A stretch of DNA of 12,558 bases. Origin: Flavobacteriales bacterium. GTDB taxonomy: Bacteria > Bacteroidota > Bacteroidia > Flavobacteriales_D > Crocinitomicaceae. The position numbers were made by a program, and so were the translations under genes. The DNA lies in NCBI GenBank assembly GCA_947461185.1, contig CANHJY010000031.1, forward strand, positions 1 through 12,558. Direction: 5' to 3'. Under the pieces are notes generated by a model, which worked only from the letters and a program-made list of their open reading frames with translations, was not told where the DNA came from and made no database searches. Shown piece by piece: positions 1-6,871 of the stretch. Position 1 is the first letter of the stretch. The number at the start of each line of letters is the position of its first letter.

Positions 1-389
1 CCATTTGTAATGATGTGCATATTGTATTTGGACTGCTTTAATTCATCCAAAGTCTCCAATGTATTTGGAAACAAATGTGTCAATTGAGGAGATAAATTTA
101 CATAAGCATCACTTATTTGTTGAACGATGTTTTCATCAAAAATTTCAAATGCAATTAAAGTACTTCTGAATCTTTCGTACCTCAAATGATCTTTTTGTAT
201 CCTACCTTCACCATACGCCTTCCACAATTTCGAATTGTTTTCCTTGTAGATATCATGGAAAATGTGAAAGGAGGAGATTTTTTGATTTAATTCGAGCTCA
301 ACAAATAAATGTTCCAAAGCTGCTTGTGAGTTTTTATCAAAGTCCCAAAGCGTTCGATCGAGGTCAAAAAATAAATGTTTGTCTTTCAA
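1..389 (-). CDS. yjjG: YjjG-type HAD pyrimidine nucleotidase, N-terminal part (cut by window edge)
   Basis: This frame is open for 129 codons and runs off the left end of the window; the family is about 225-230 residues, so roughly the N-terminal 55% is present. HAD motif I is FFDLDRTLWDFD, with the nucleophile and acid/base aspartates at residues 9 and 11. The visible part ends in HIITN, the start of motif II (TNG). An alpha-helical cap of subclass I lies between them. The wording around motif I is typical of YjjG/YfnB enzymes, which dephosphorylate UMP, dUMP, dTMP and non-canonical pyrimidine nucleotides in the cytoplasm. No ATG exists in frame after the preceding in-frame stop, so the start is taken as TTG at 389, one base after the stop of the upstream membrane-protein gene, suggesting translational coupling. 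The family call is fairly secure; the exact substrate is inferred from family. Confidence 0.85.
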   Translation of the reverse strand, partial: MKDKHLFFDLDRTLWDFDKNSQAALEHLFVELELNQKISSFHIFHDIYKENNSKLWKAYGEGRIQKDHLRYERFRSTLIAFEIFDENIVQQISDAYVNLSPQLTHLFPNTLETLDELKQSKYNMHIITN

Positions 390-390
390 T

Positions 391-852
391 TTAAAATACG
401 AGATATGCCAGAGAACAGGTTGCCATGGCGTTTAGACACATTCCGAGAACAATTAGCGGAAAGGTTTTTCCGAATTTCCCGTAAAACTTTGCAGCTACAA
501 TGCTACCTATCGGAACAGAAAGCAGAAAAGGTGCCCAAAAACAAATGCCATAAATTCCCAGCCTTCTTTTTAATCTAATGATAAATCGATTGGTTTTTGT
601 GAACTTTTTCTTTTTGGGAACAGGTAGCCCTTTTTCTTTTAAATCATTTTCCTTTTCTTTTCTTTTTTTGAGAGAATACCTCATGAAAACTTCACTTGCA
701 TAATAGAAAATAGCAGCGCCAAAGGTTCCTCCAGCTACAGAACTGAAATACGTCTCCCAAAATGGAAGGCCTAGCCCATAACCAGTAAATGGAGCAAACA
801 TAAATTTGAACGTAGATAGAAAAAATACACTACTTATTATTCCCCAATTCAT
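391..852 (-). CDS. Small polytopic membrane protein of unknown function
   Basis: This 153-residue protein is not one I can name. Hydrophobic segments lie at about residues 4-22, 33-56, 98-122 and 131-153, so it probably spans the inner membrane three or four times. Between the second and third is a very basic, lysine-rich loop (about 58-97: KKRKEKEND, PKKKKFTKT, RLKRR), which by the positive-inside rule should face the cytoplasm. The segment APFLLSVPIGSIVAAKF (about 107-123) is glycine/proline-containing and vaguely recalls small putative export proteins of the COG2426 type, but I would not assign that family from reading alone. It lies 9 bp after upp and 1 bp before the yjjG-like gene, in the same direction, so co-transcription with pyrimidine salvage genes is likely. 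The ATG start fits the spacing after upp. Confidence 0.75.
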   Translation of the reverse strand: MNWGIISSVFFLSTFKFMFAPFTGYGLGLPFWETYFSSVAGGTFGAAIFYYASEVFMRYSLKKRKEKENDLKEKGLPVPKKKKFTKTNRFIIRLKRRLGIYGICFWAPFLLSVPIGSIVAAKFYGKFGKTFPLIVLGMCLNAMATCSLAYLVF

Positions 853-861
853 GGATTCAAA

Positions 862-1509
862 TTAACATTTTTCACCATAAGCCAAATCACCTGCATCACC
901 AAGACCGGGAACTATATAGGATTGAGCGGTTAATTCCTTATCAATACCTCCAACCCAAATTTCTGTATTTTCAGGTAAATGCCGTTTCACAAATTCAATG
1001 GCATCAACTGTTGCAATTGCAGCAACAATAACAGTTCTTGATGGTTTACCTTGCTGTAATAATGCCTTATATACCATGACCATAGAGCTTCCTGTCGCCA
1101 ACATCGGATCACTAATTATTAGCGTTTTACCATCAATTTTTGGAGCAGCTAAATATTCTACTTGAATTTCAAAATCCTCTGCACTTGAATGTTTTCTATA
1201 CGCTGAAATAAAAGCGCTTTCAGCTGAATCAAAATAATTCAATAAACCTTGATGCATGCTTAAACCTGCTCTTAAAATAGTGGCCAGAACTGGCTGTTGA
1301 CTTAATTTGAAAACTTCAGCTTGTCCAAGTGGGGTAGTCACCATTTCTTGGCTGTATTCAAGTTTTTTTGATAATTCATAACCAAGGATTTCTGAAATAC
1401 GTTCCATATTTCTTCTAAATCGCATGGCGTCTTTCTGAATATTTTGATCCCTGATTTCTGCGAGAAAAGTCGAAAAAATGGAATTTGTTATTGATAAATT
1501 ATGAACCAT
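862..1509 (-). CDS. upp: Uracil phosphoribosyltransferase
   Basis: Upp condenses uracil with PRPP to give UMP and pyrophosphate, the main cytoplasmic route of uracil salvage; it also activates 5-fluorouracil. At 215 residues it has the usual length of bacterial Upp (about 205-215). The PRPP-binding loop is LIISDPMLATGSS (about 130-142), with the acidic residue at D134. An LRAGL block at 79-83 is the conserved segment following the first strand. The C-terminal uracil-binding region reads YIVPGLGDAGDLAYG (about 198-212), diagnostic of Upp rather than of PyrR or other type I phosphoribosyltransferases. It heads an apparent operon with the membrane protein and the YjjG-like nucleotidase. The 123-bp region upstream is shared with the divergent ABC exporter gene. 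No Shine-Dalgarno is seen before the ATG, as is normal for the phylum. Confidence 0.96.
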   Translation of the reverse strand: MVHNLSITNSIFSTFLAEIRDQNIQKDAMRFRRNMERISEILGYELSKKLEYSQEMVTTPLGQAEVFKLSQQPVLATILRAGLSMHQGLLNYFDSAESAFISAYRKHSSAEDFEIQVEYLAAPKIDGKTLIISDPMLATGSSMVMVYKALLQQGKPSRTVIVAAIATVDAIEFVKRHLPENTEIWVGGIDKELTAQSYIVPGLGDAGDLAYGEKC

Positions 1510-1618
1510 AAAATTGTGATAGGCTGTAAAAGTAATTGAATTTTAAACATTCAGAATTATAAATTGTCTTAAATGTGTGAGTTTTTCGATGAGTATTTTT
1601 CTCTGCTCTTTTTTTGGG

Positions 1619-1626
1619 TAACTTTG
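1619..1626 (+). promoter_or_regulatory. Candidate Bacteroidota -7 box for the ABC exporter operon
   Basis: TAACTTTG matches the TAnnTTTG -7 consensus of the Bacteroidota primary sigma factor exactly. No good TTG-type -33 element is seen about 20 bp upstream; the sequence there is T-rich. The box ends only six bases before the ATG at 1633, so transcription from it would begin at or next to the start codon. Confidence 0.42.
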
Positions 1627-1632
1627 CTGTAA

Positions 1633-3402
1633 ATGTCAGAAAAAGCTAGTATTAATTTAGGGGTGTTTTGGAGGTTGATAACCTACACAAAACCCTACAG
1701 GAAATATTTAGTAATTGCATTAATCTGCACAATTACCCTAGCTTTTTTAGGCCCTTCCCGACCTATGCTAATCGGTAAAATGGTCGATAATTACATTGTC
1801 AAAGATCAAAATGCAGAAATGCTACTTTTTTGGTTTGCTGTAATTGCTGTTTTATTGGGAATTGAGGCCTTGATCCAGTTTGTAAATTCTTATTTTTCTA
1901 ACTTACTTGCTCAGTCTGTAATAAGGGACTTAAGGGACAAGCTTTTTGCTCATCTTGTAAGGTTTAAAACAAGTTATTTTGATAAATCTCCTGTTGGTAC
2001 TCTTGTCACAAGATTAGTTTCTGATTTAGAAGCAATCACTGAAGTTTTTTCCTCTGGACTCATGGATATCGCAGGAGATTTACTAGCGCTAATCGTGATT
2101 ATTTGTGCCATGTTTTGGATGAATTGGGAATTGACATTGATGACTGTTTTGCCTATTCCTTTGTTGATTTTCGCAACTCGAATTTTTGCTAGAGCAATGC
2201 GTGATTCTTTTCAATTGGAACGCATTCAAGTTAACAAATTGAACACCTTTGTTCAGGAAAGATTGACCGGAATGTCCATTTTGCAGCTTTTTAGTAGACA
2301 AGAAAAAGAACTGGCAAATTTTCAAGAAATTAATAAAGGCCATCGTCAAGCTCATATCAATGCTGTTTGGGCAAATTCTATTTTCTTTCCTGTAGTTGAA
2401 TTGCTTAGTTCCTTATCGATAGCGCTGCTTCTTGTCTATGGTGCATTAAAAAGCACTGGTAAAAACGAAATTGAAATAAAATCAATGTACGGGGAAATCA
2501 TATCGTTTACTTTATACGTAAACATGTTGTTTAGACCAATTCGTCAATTAGCTGATAAATTCAATATTCTTCAAAGGGGTACTATTCGAGCTGAAAGGGT
2601 TTTTGAAATTTTAGATCTTAGCGAACATGTGCAGAATGAAGGGGAAAATACGACTGCTAGTTTTAATCAAGATATAAAATTCGAAAATGTTTCTTTCGCT
2701 TATCAGGATGAACAATGGGTGTTAAAAGATATTAATCTAAATATTGCCAGAGGTAAAACTGTTGCTTTTGTTGGTGCAACAGGCGCTGGAAAGTCAACAA
2801 TTGTTAACTTGTTGAGTAGATTTTACGATTATCAAAAAGGTGAAATTTATATTGGTGAAGTGGACCTAAAATCGATTTCATTAACACATTTAAGAAAGAA
2901 TATTGCAATAGTTCTTCAGGACGTATTTTTATTCTCCGATACTGTTCACAACAATATTACCTTGGGTGATCCTAATATTTCAAGAGATGAAGTGATAAGG
3001 GCTGCAAAGAAAATAGGGGCGCACGATTTTATTTCCAAACTTCCAAATGGTTACGATTATCAAGTGGGAGAAAGAGGCGGTGTATTATCTGTTGGACAAA
3101 GACAATTATTATCCTTCATTAGAGCAGCAGTGTACAATCCGTCTATTTTAATTCTTGATGAAGCAACTTCAAGCGTTGATAACGAATCTGAACAGCTTAT
3201 TCAACAAGCAACTAATGAAGTTACTAAAGGAAGAACTTCTATTGTAATTGCACATCGACTTTCCACTATTCAGAATGCCGATTGTATTGTGGTGCTTGAT
3301 CATGGGCAAATAGTTGAATCAGGAACCCACATAGAACTCTTACAATTAGACGGAATTTATAAAAAGCTTTTCGAGATGCAGTTTAAATCAGATGATAATT
3401 AA
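1633..3402 (+). CDS. ABC exporter, fused permease and ATPase (MsbA/BmrA/LmrA type)
   Basis: This 589-residue protein is a type IV ABC half-transporter that should work as a homodimer in the inner membrane, exporting lipid, drug or peptide. The N-terminal half (about 20-320) is the six-helix transmembrane domain, containing the coupling-helix region around KTSYFDKSPVGTLVTRLVSD (112-131). The C-terminal nucleotide-binding domain has Walker A GATGAGKST (381-389), a Q-loop glutamine near 429 (VLQD), signature LSVGQRQ (485-491), Walker B ILILDEATSS (505-514) with catalytic E510, and switch H541 in IAHRL. The signature carries V in place of the first glycine of LSGGQ, a common tolerated variant. 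All ATPase residues are present, so it should be active. It is the first gene of a tight trio with a binding-protein-like gene (5-bp gap) and hemH. The substrate cannot be read from the sequence; linkage to hemH makes a tetrapyrrole or heme precursor conceivable but unproven. Confidence 0.93.
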   Translation: MSEKASINLGVFWRLITYTKPYRKYLVIALICTITLAFLGPSRPMLIGKMVDNYIVKDQNAEMLLFWFAVIAVLLGIEALIQFVNSYFSNLLAQSVIRDLRDKLFAHLVRFKTSYFDKSPVGTLVTRLVSDLEAITEVFSSGLMDIAGDLLALIVIICAMFWMNWELTLMTVLPIPLLIFATRIFARAMRDSFQLERIQVNKLNTFVQERLTGMSILQLFSRQEKELANFQEINKGHRQAHINAVWANSIFFPVVELLSSLSIALLLVYGALKSTGKNEIEIKSMYGEIISFTLYVNMLFRPIRQLADKFNILQRGTIRAERVFEILDLSEHVQNEGENTTASFNQDIKFENVSFAYQDEQWVLKDINLNIARGKTVAFVGATGAGKSTIVNLLSRFYDYQKGEIYIGEVDLKSISLTHLRKNIAIVLQDVFLFSDTVHNNITLGDPNISRDEVIRAAKKIGAHDFISKLPNGYDYQVGERGGVLSVGQRQLLSFIRAAVYNPSILILDEATSSVDNESEQLIQQATNEVTKGRTSIVIAHRLSTIQNADCIVVLDHGQIVESGTHIELLQLDGIYKKLFEMQFKSDDN

Positions 3403-3407
3403 TTTCA

Positions 3408-4283
3408 ATGATAGGACTTAAAATAGGAGGTGTCCCTGAACATTTTAATCTTCCATGGAGGTTGGCCATTGAAGAAGGTAAATTTAAAGAAATTGGACTT
3501 GATTTGCATTGGAGTGACATGAATGGAGGTACAGGTCAAATGGTTCGTGGTCTGGAAACCGGTTCTATTGATATAGCCGTTATACTCACAGAAGGAATTA
3601 CCAAAGCTATTTTGCAGGGACTTCAGGCCAATATATTGGATGTATTTGTTGACTCACCTTTGATTTGGGGTGTTCATGTCCCTTTTGAATCTGATATTAA
3701 TGAACTTGCAGATTTGAATAACAAGTGCTTCGCGATTTCACGCGAAGGTTCTGGTTCTCATTTAATGACTTATCTATTAGCAGAGCAATTAAATTGGGAT
3801 AAATCTAAGCTCGATTTTAATGTTGTTGGGGATATTTATGGAGGACTTTGGGCTTTGAAAAATAATACCTCCCAAGGCTTTCTTTGGGAAAAATATACCA
3901 CTCAACCGTTTTGTGAATTGGAAAAGTGTCGTTGTATTGACACCATAACAACACCTTGGCCCTGTTTTGTGATTGCTGCTAAGAAGGAAGTTTTTGAAAC
4001 GCATTATGATGTTTTGAAAAATATGATGGATATTGTCAAAGAAAAATCTTCTGAATTGAAGTCGAATGAAGATTTAGCTCAAATTATTGCATGGAGATAC
4101 AATTTAAAATTAGGTGGTGTTACGGAATGGCTAGAAAGTACTTCGTGGTCCACTCAAAATTTCAATTCAACCATATTTAATGATGTGGTCAATTCACTCC
4201 TTAGGTTAGGTCTATTGGAATCACATCAAATGGAAAATTGGCAACAAAAACTCTTTTTTAATAATACTCAAAGTATAAAATAA
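3408..4283 (+). CDS. Cytosolic type 2 periplasmic-binding-protein-like protein (Ca3427/NMT1-like)
   Basis: This 291-residue protein has the two-lobed type 2 solute-binding-protein pattern. The N-terminal block IGGVPEHFNLPWRLAIEEG (6-24) and the GGTGQMVRGLETGSIDIAV block (40-58) resemble SsuA/TauA/ThiY-like binding proteins. A SREGSGSHLMTYLLA segment (111-125) is the hinge and ligand-binding region. Further conserved-looking blocks are FLWEKYTTQPF (158-168) and PWPCFVIAA (183-191). There is no signal peptide or lipobox: the first strand of the fold begins at residue 3, so the protein is expected in the cytoplasm. In this it resembles the family named after Candida albicans Ca3427, which I recall as shared by fungi and some bacteria. 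No importer permease or ATPase is adjacent; the upstream ABC gene is an exporter. It lies 5 bp after that gene and 9 bp before hemH. The fold call is good; the ligand is unknown. Confidence 0.8.
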   Translation: MIGLKIGGVPEHFNLPWRLAIEEGKFKEIGLDLHWSDMNGGTGQMVRGLETGSIDIAVILTEGITKAILQGLQANILDVFVDSPLIWGVHVPFESDINELADLNNKCFAISREGSGSHLMTYLLAEQLNWDKSKLDFNVVGDIYGGLWALKNNTSQGFLWEKYTTQPFCELEKCRCIDTITTPWPCFVIAAKKEVFETHYDVLKNMMDIVKEKSSELKSNEDLAQIIAWRYNLKLGGVTEWLESTSWSTQNFNSTIFNDVVNSLLRLGLLESHQMENWQQKLFFNNTQSIK

Positions 4284-4292
4284 AATCATAAG

Positions 4293-5312
4293 ATGAAAAC
4301 AGGTGTGCTTTTAATTCAACTTGGAACGCCAGATAGTCCTAAAACGAGCGATGTTAGACGTTATTTAAGTGAATTTTTGAATGACCCAAGAGTTATTGAT
4401 TTACCTTGGTTACCGCGTAAATTGCTGGTAAATGGAATTATTGTCCCTTTTCGTGCTCCGAAATCAGCTAAAGTGTACAAGGAATTGTGGGAACATGGAA
4501 GAGGGAAATCCCCATTAAAAGTCCATACAGAAAGGGTAGTTGAATTGGTTCAGCAAAAGTTTGATGCAAGCACCGTAAAAATTGAAATGGCCATGCGTTA
4601 CCAAAATCCTTCAATGGATAGTGTTCTTAAACGCATGCAAAAGGAAAATTATGATCAACTTATTATTGTCCCATTATTTCCGCAATACGCTAGTGCCTCA
4701 TCTGGATCGGCTATTGAAAAGGCAATGAACATTATTAGGAAATGGTGGGTAATTCCTGAAGTGAAGATAGTAAGTCAGTTTTGGAGTCATGATGGTTATA
4801 TCAATTCAATCGTTGACCGAGCAAAAGCATTTAATTTTGATGAATTTGACCATATTCTTTTTTCATACCATGGACTTCCCGAGAGGCAAGTTGATAAAGT
4901 TTATGAAGACACAGACTTATGCGCTGATCAGCCTTGTGAATCTGAAGTGAATGAAAAGAATAAGTTTTGTTACAAGGCGACTAGCTATGCAACAACTAGG
5001 TTAATTGCGAATAAACTAGGTTTAACTGAAGATAAATATACCGTATGCTTTCAGTCAAGATTAGATAAAAAGTGGCTTACGCCTTTTTCAGATAAAGTTG
5101 TAGAAGAATGGGCAGCAAAAGGTGCAAAGAAATTATTGGTCTTTAGCCCCGCATTCGTCGCTGATTGCCTTGAAACTATAGTTGAAATAGGTGAAGAGTA
5201 CCAAGAAATATTTGAAAAGGGTGGAGGTGAACGCGTTCAATTGGTGCCCAGTTCAAATGATCATCCCGCTTTTATAGACTGTTTAGTCGATTTAATTCAG
5301 AAACGATTGTAA
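4293..5312 (+). CDS. hemH: Ferrochelatase
   Basis: HemH inserts ferrous iron into protoporphyrin IX (or coproporphyrin III in the alternative pathway), the terminal or near-terminal step of heme synthesis. The 339-residue length is normal. The N-terminus GVLLIQLGTPDSP is the family start. The porphyrin-contacting segment FPQYASASSGSAIEKAM lies at 129-145. The signature FSYHGLPERQ (190-199) holds the metal-binding H193, and the second catalytic block SPAFVADCLETIVEIG (285-300) holds E294. Between them is an insert with C210, C215 and C226, placed where some bacterial ferrochelatases carry an internal [2Fe-2S] cluster; here the set looks incomplete (see findings). It is the last gene of the exporter/binding-protein/hemH trio, followed directly by a hairpin terminator. 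The enzyme lies in the cytoplasm or at the inner face of the membrane. Confidence 0.96.
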   Translation: MKTGVLLIQLGTPDSPKTSDVRRYLSEFLNDPRVIDLPWLPRKLLVNGIIVPFRAPKSAKVYKELWEHGRGKSPLKVHTERVVELVQQKFDASTVKIEMAMRYQNPSMDSVLKRMQKENYDQLIIVPLFPQYASASSGSAIEKAMNIIRKWWVIPEVKIVSQFWSHDGYINSIVDRAKAFNFDEFDHILFSYHGLPERQVDKVYEDTDLCADQPCESEVNEKNKFCYKATSYATTRLIANKLGLTEDKYTVCFQSRLDKKWLTPFSDKVVEEWAAKGAKKLLVFSPAFVADCLETIVEIGEEYQEIFEKGGGERVQLVPSSNDHPAFIDCLVDLIQKRL

Positions 5313-5318
5313 TTTAAA

Positions 5319-5360
5319 AACAGCTATGATTTGATTGTAAATAAGATAGCCGTTTTTTTT
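5319..5360 (+). terminator. Terminator after hemH
   Basis: The arms AACAGCTAT (5319-5327) and ATAGCCGTT (5346-5354) pair with a single A-C mismatch around an 18-nt loop. A run of eight T follows (5353-5360). It starts seven bases after the hemH stop and would end the exporter/binding-protein/hemH transcript. The long loop and mismatch make it weaker than the two downstream plus-strand terminators. Confidence 0.65.
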
Positions 5361-5379
5361 AAATGAAAAAGTTCTTTAG

Positions 5380-5387
5380 TATTTTTG
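5380..5387 (+). promoter_or_regulatory. Candidate Bacteroidota -7 box for ahcY
   Basis: TATTTTTG fits the TAnnTTTG consensus and sits between the hemH terminator and the ahcY start. It would give a leader of roughly 20 nt before the ATG at 5415. No convincing -33 TTG element is seen. The preceding terminator implies that ahcY needs its own promoter, which supports this site. Confidence 0.45.
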
Positions 5388-5414
5388 TAATCTATTTTAA
5401 TTCATAAACGAAAC

Positions 5415-6728
5415 ATGAGTAATACAACAGAAAAATTATCTTATAAAGTAAAAGATATTAGCCTTGCTGAATGGGGAAGAAAGGAAATTAAATTGGCTGA
5501 GGCTGAAATGCCTGGTTTGATGGCATTGAGAGAGGAGTATGCGGGTAAAAAACCTTTGGCTGGTGCACGAATTGCAGGTTGTTTGCACATGACTATTCAA
5601 ACTGCTGTTTTGATTGAAACGCTTGTTGATCTTGGGGCCGAAGTTACTTGGTCATCTTGTAATATTTTCTCAACACAAGATCATGCCGCCGCTGCAATTG
5701 CTGCTGCAGGAATTCCTGTTTATGCTTGGAAAGGAATGAATGAAGAGGAGTTCGATTGGTGCATTGAACAAACTTTATTTGCGTTTCAAGATGGAAAACC
5801 GCTTAACATGATTCTTGATGATGGTGGTGATTTAACCAATATGGTTTTTGATCGTTTCCCTGAATTGACTGCGGACATAAAAGGCTTGTCTGAAGAGACA
5901 ACAACAGGTGTTCATCGTTTGTATGAACGTAAGAAAAATGGAACCTTGGTTATGCCAGCTATCAATGTGAATGACTCTGTTACTAAGTCAAAGTTTGATA
6001 ACAAATATGGATGTAAAGAGTCTCTTGTAGATTCAATTCGTAGAGCAACCGATGTGATGATGGCAGGTAAAGTTGCTGTTGTTTGCGGTTATGGTGATGT
6101 TGGTAAAGGTTCTGCAGCATCTTTGAGAGGCGCGGGAGCAAGAGTAATTGTTACTGAAATAGATCCGATTTGTGCGCTTCAAGCTGCAATGGATGGTTTT
6201 GAAGTTAAGCGTTTTGACAATGTTGTTCATTTGGCTGATATTGTTGTAACAACTACCGGAAATAAGGATATCGTTGTAGGACGTCATTTTGAAAAAATGA
6301 AAGACAAAGCAATCGTTTGTAATATTGGGCATTTTGACAATGAAATCAATATGGCATGGCTGAATTCAAATTATGGTTCAACCAAGTATACGGTAAAACC
6401 ACAAGTTGACATATACAATGTAAATGGTAATGAAATCATTGTACTTGCTGAAGGAAGATTGGTTAATTTAGGATGTGCAACAGGTCACCCGTCTTTTGTA
6501 ATGTCCAATTCATTCACAAATCAAACTCTGGCACAATTGGAATTGTGGTTCAATAGCGCAAATTATGAGAATGATGTTTATATGCTACCTAAACACCTTG
6601 ATGAAAAAGTAGCGCGACTTCACCTTGCAAAAATTGGAGTTGAACTTGAAATGTTATCTCAAGATCAAGCTGATTATATTGGAGTTGAGGTTCAAGGGCC
6701 ATTTAAAGCCGAACATTATAGATATTAA
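5415..6728 (+). CDS. ahcY: S-adenosylhomocysteine hydrolase
   Basis: AhcY reversibly splits S-adenosylhomocysteine into adenosine and homocysteine. This removes the inhibitory product of SAM-dependent methylation and feeds the activated-methyl cycle in the cytoplasm. The 437-residue length is normal, without the roughly 40-residue insert found in some bacterial forms. Substrate residues are visible as H58 in GCLHMT, the LDDGGD block (134-139), E161 in SEETTTGV, and K191/D195 in TKSKFDN. The Rossmann NAD-binding loop is GYGDVGKG (225-232). The substrate-closing block [17 protein letters not shown] is at 351-367. The C-terminus KAEHYRY keeps the lysine and tyrosine that reach the NAD site of the neighbouring subunit in the tetramer; the usual form is KPDHYRY. 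It has its own terminator, and probably its own promoter, so it appears monocistronic. Confidence 0.97.
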   Translation: MSNTTEKLSYKVKDISLAEWGRKEIKLAEAEMPGLMALREEYAGKKPLAGARIAGCLHMTIQTAVLIETLVDLGAEVTWSSCNIFSTQDHAAAAIAAAGIPVYAWKGMNEEEFDWCIEQTLFAFQDGKPLNMILDDGGDLTNMVFDRFPELTADIKGLSEETTTGVHRLYERKKNGTLVMPAINVNDSVTKSKFDNKYGCKESLVDSIRRATDVMMAGKVAVVCGYGDVGKGSAASLRGAGARVIVTEIDPICALQAAMDGFEVKRFDNVVHLADIVVTTTGNKDIVVGRHFEKMKDKAIVCNIGHFDNEINMAWLNSNYGSTKYTVKPQVDIYNVNGNEIIVLAEGRLVNLGCATGHPSFVMSNSFTNQTLAQLELWFNSANYENDVYMLPKHLDEKVARLHLAKIGVELEMLSQDQADYIGVEVQGPFKAEHYRY

Positions 6729-6747
6729 TTATATTCTACAATATTTT

Positions 6748-6772
6748 AAAAAGGAGCTTCGGCTCCTTTTTT
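6748..6772 (+). terminator. Terminator after ahcY
   Basis: A ten-base perfect stem AAAAAGGAGC / GCTCCTTTTT closes a TTCG tetraloop (6758-6761), a very stable hairpin, and runs straight into T residues. It lies 20 bp after the ahcY stop. The A-rich left arm means it could also act on the minus strand, although no minus-strand gene approaches it here. Confidence 0.9.
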
Positions 6773-6783
6773 ATTGGAATTAT

Positions 6784-6818
6784 TTTGTTTTCATTATCAT
6801 TTATATGTGTAACATTTG
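6784..6818 (+). promoter_or_regulatory. Possible promoter for the rhodanese-thioredoxin gene
   Basis: A TTTG at 6784-6787 and TAACATTTG at 6810-6818 resemble the Bacteroidota -33 and -7 elements, 22 bp apart, though the -7 box has three rather than two bases between TA and TTTG. An alternative -7-like box, TATTTTTA, lies at 6845-6852. The gene is isolated between two terminators, so a promoter must be nearby; which of these it is remains uncertain. Confidence 0.3.
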
Positions 6819-6871
6819 TTTCTTTTTATTCCAATTACCGATATTATTTTTAAGCACTAAAAAGTTAAGTT

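Noticed and set aside
375..578. Plus-strand open frame at the junction of the nucleotidase and membrane-protein genes
   Set aside because: It is antisense to two frames with clear protein character and has no recognisable features.
1527..1534. TACTTTTA on the minus strand as a upp -7 box
   Set aside because: The last base departs from TAnnTTTG and no -33 TTG lies at the right distance; too weak to list as a promoter.
6033..6332. Minus-strand open frame opposite ahcY
   Set aside because: Antisense shadow of the NAD-binding region; composition is unlike a real protein of this genome.
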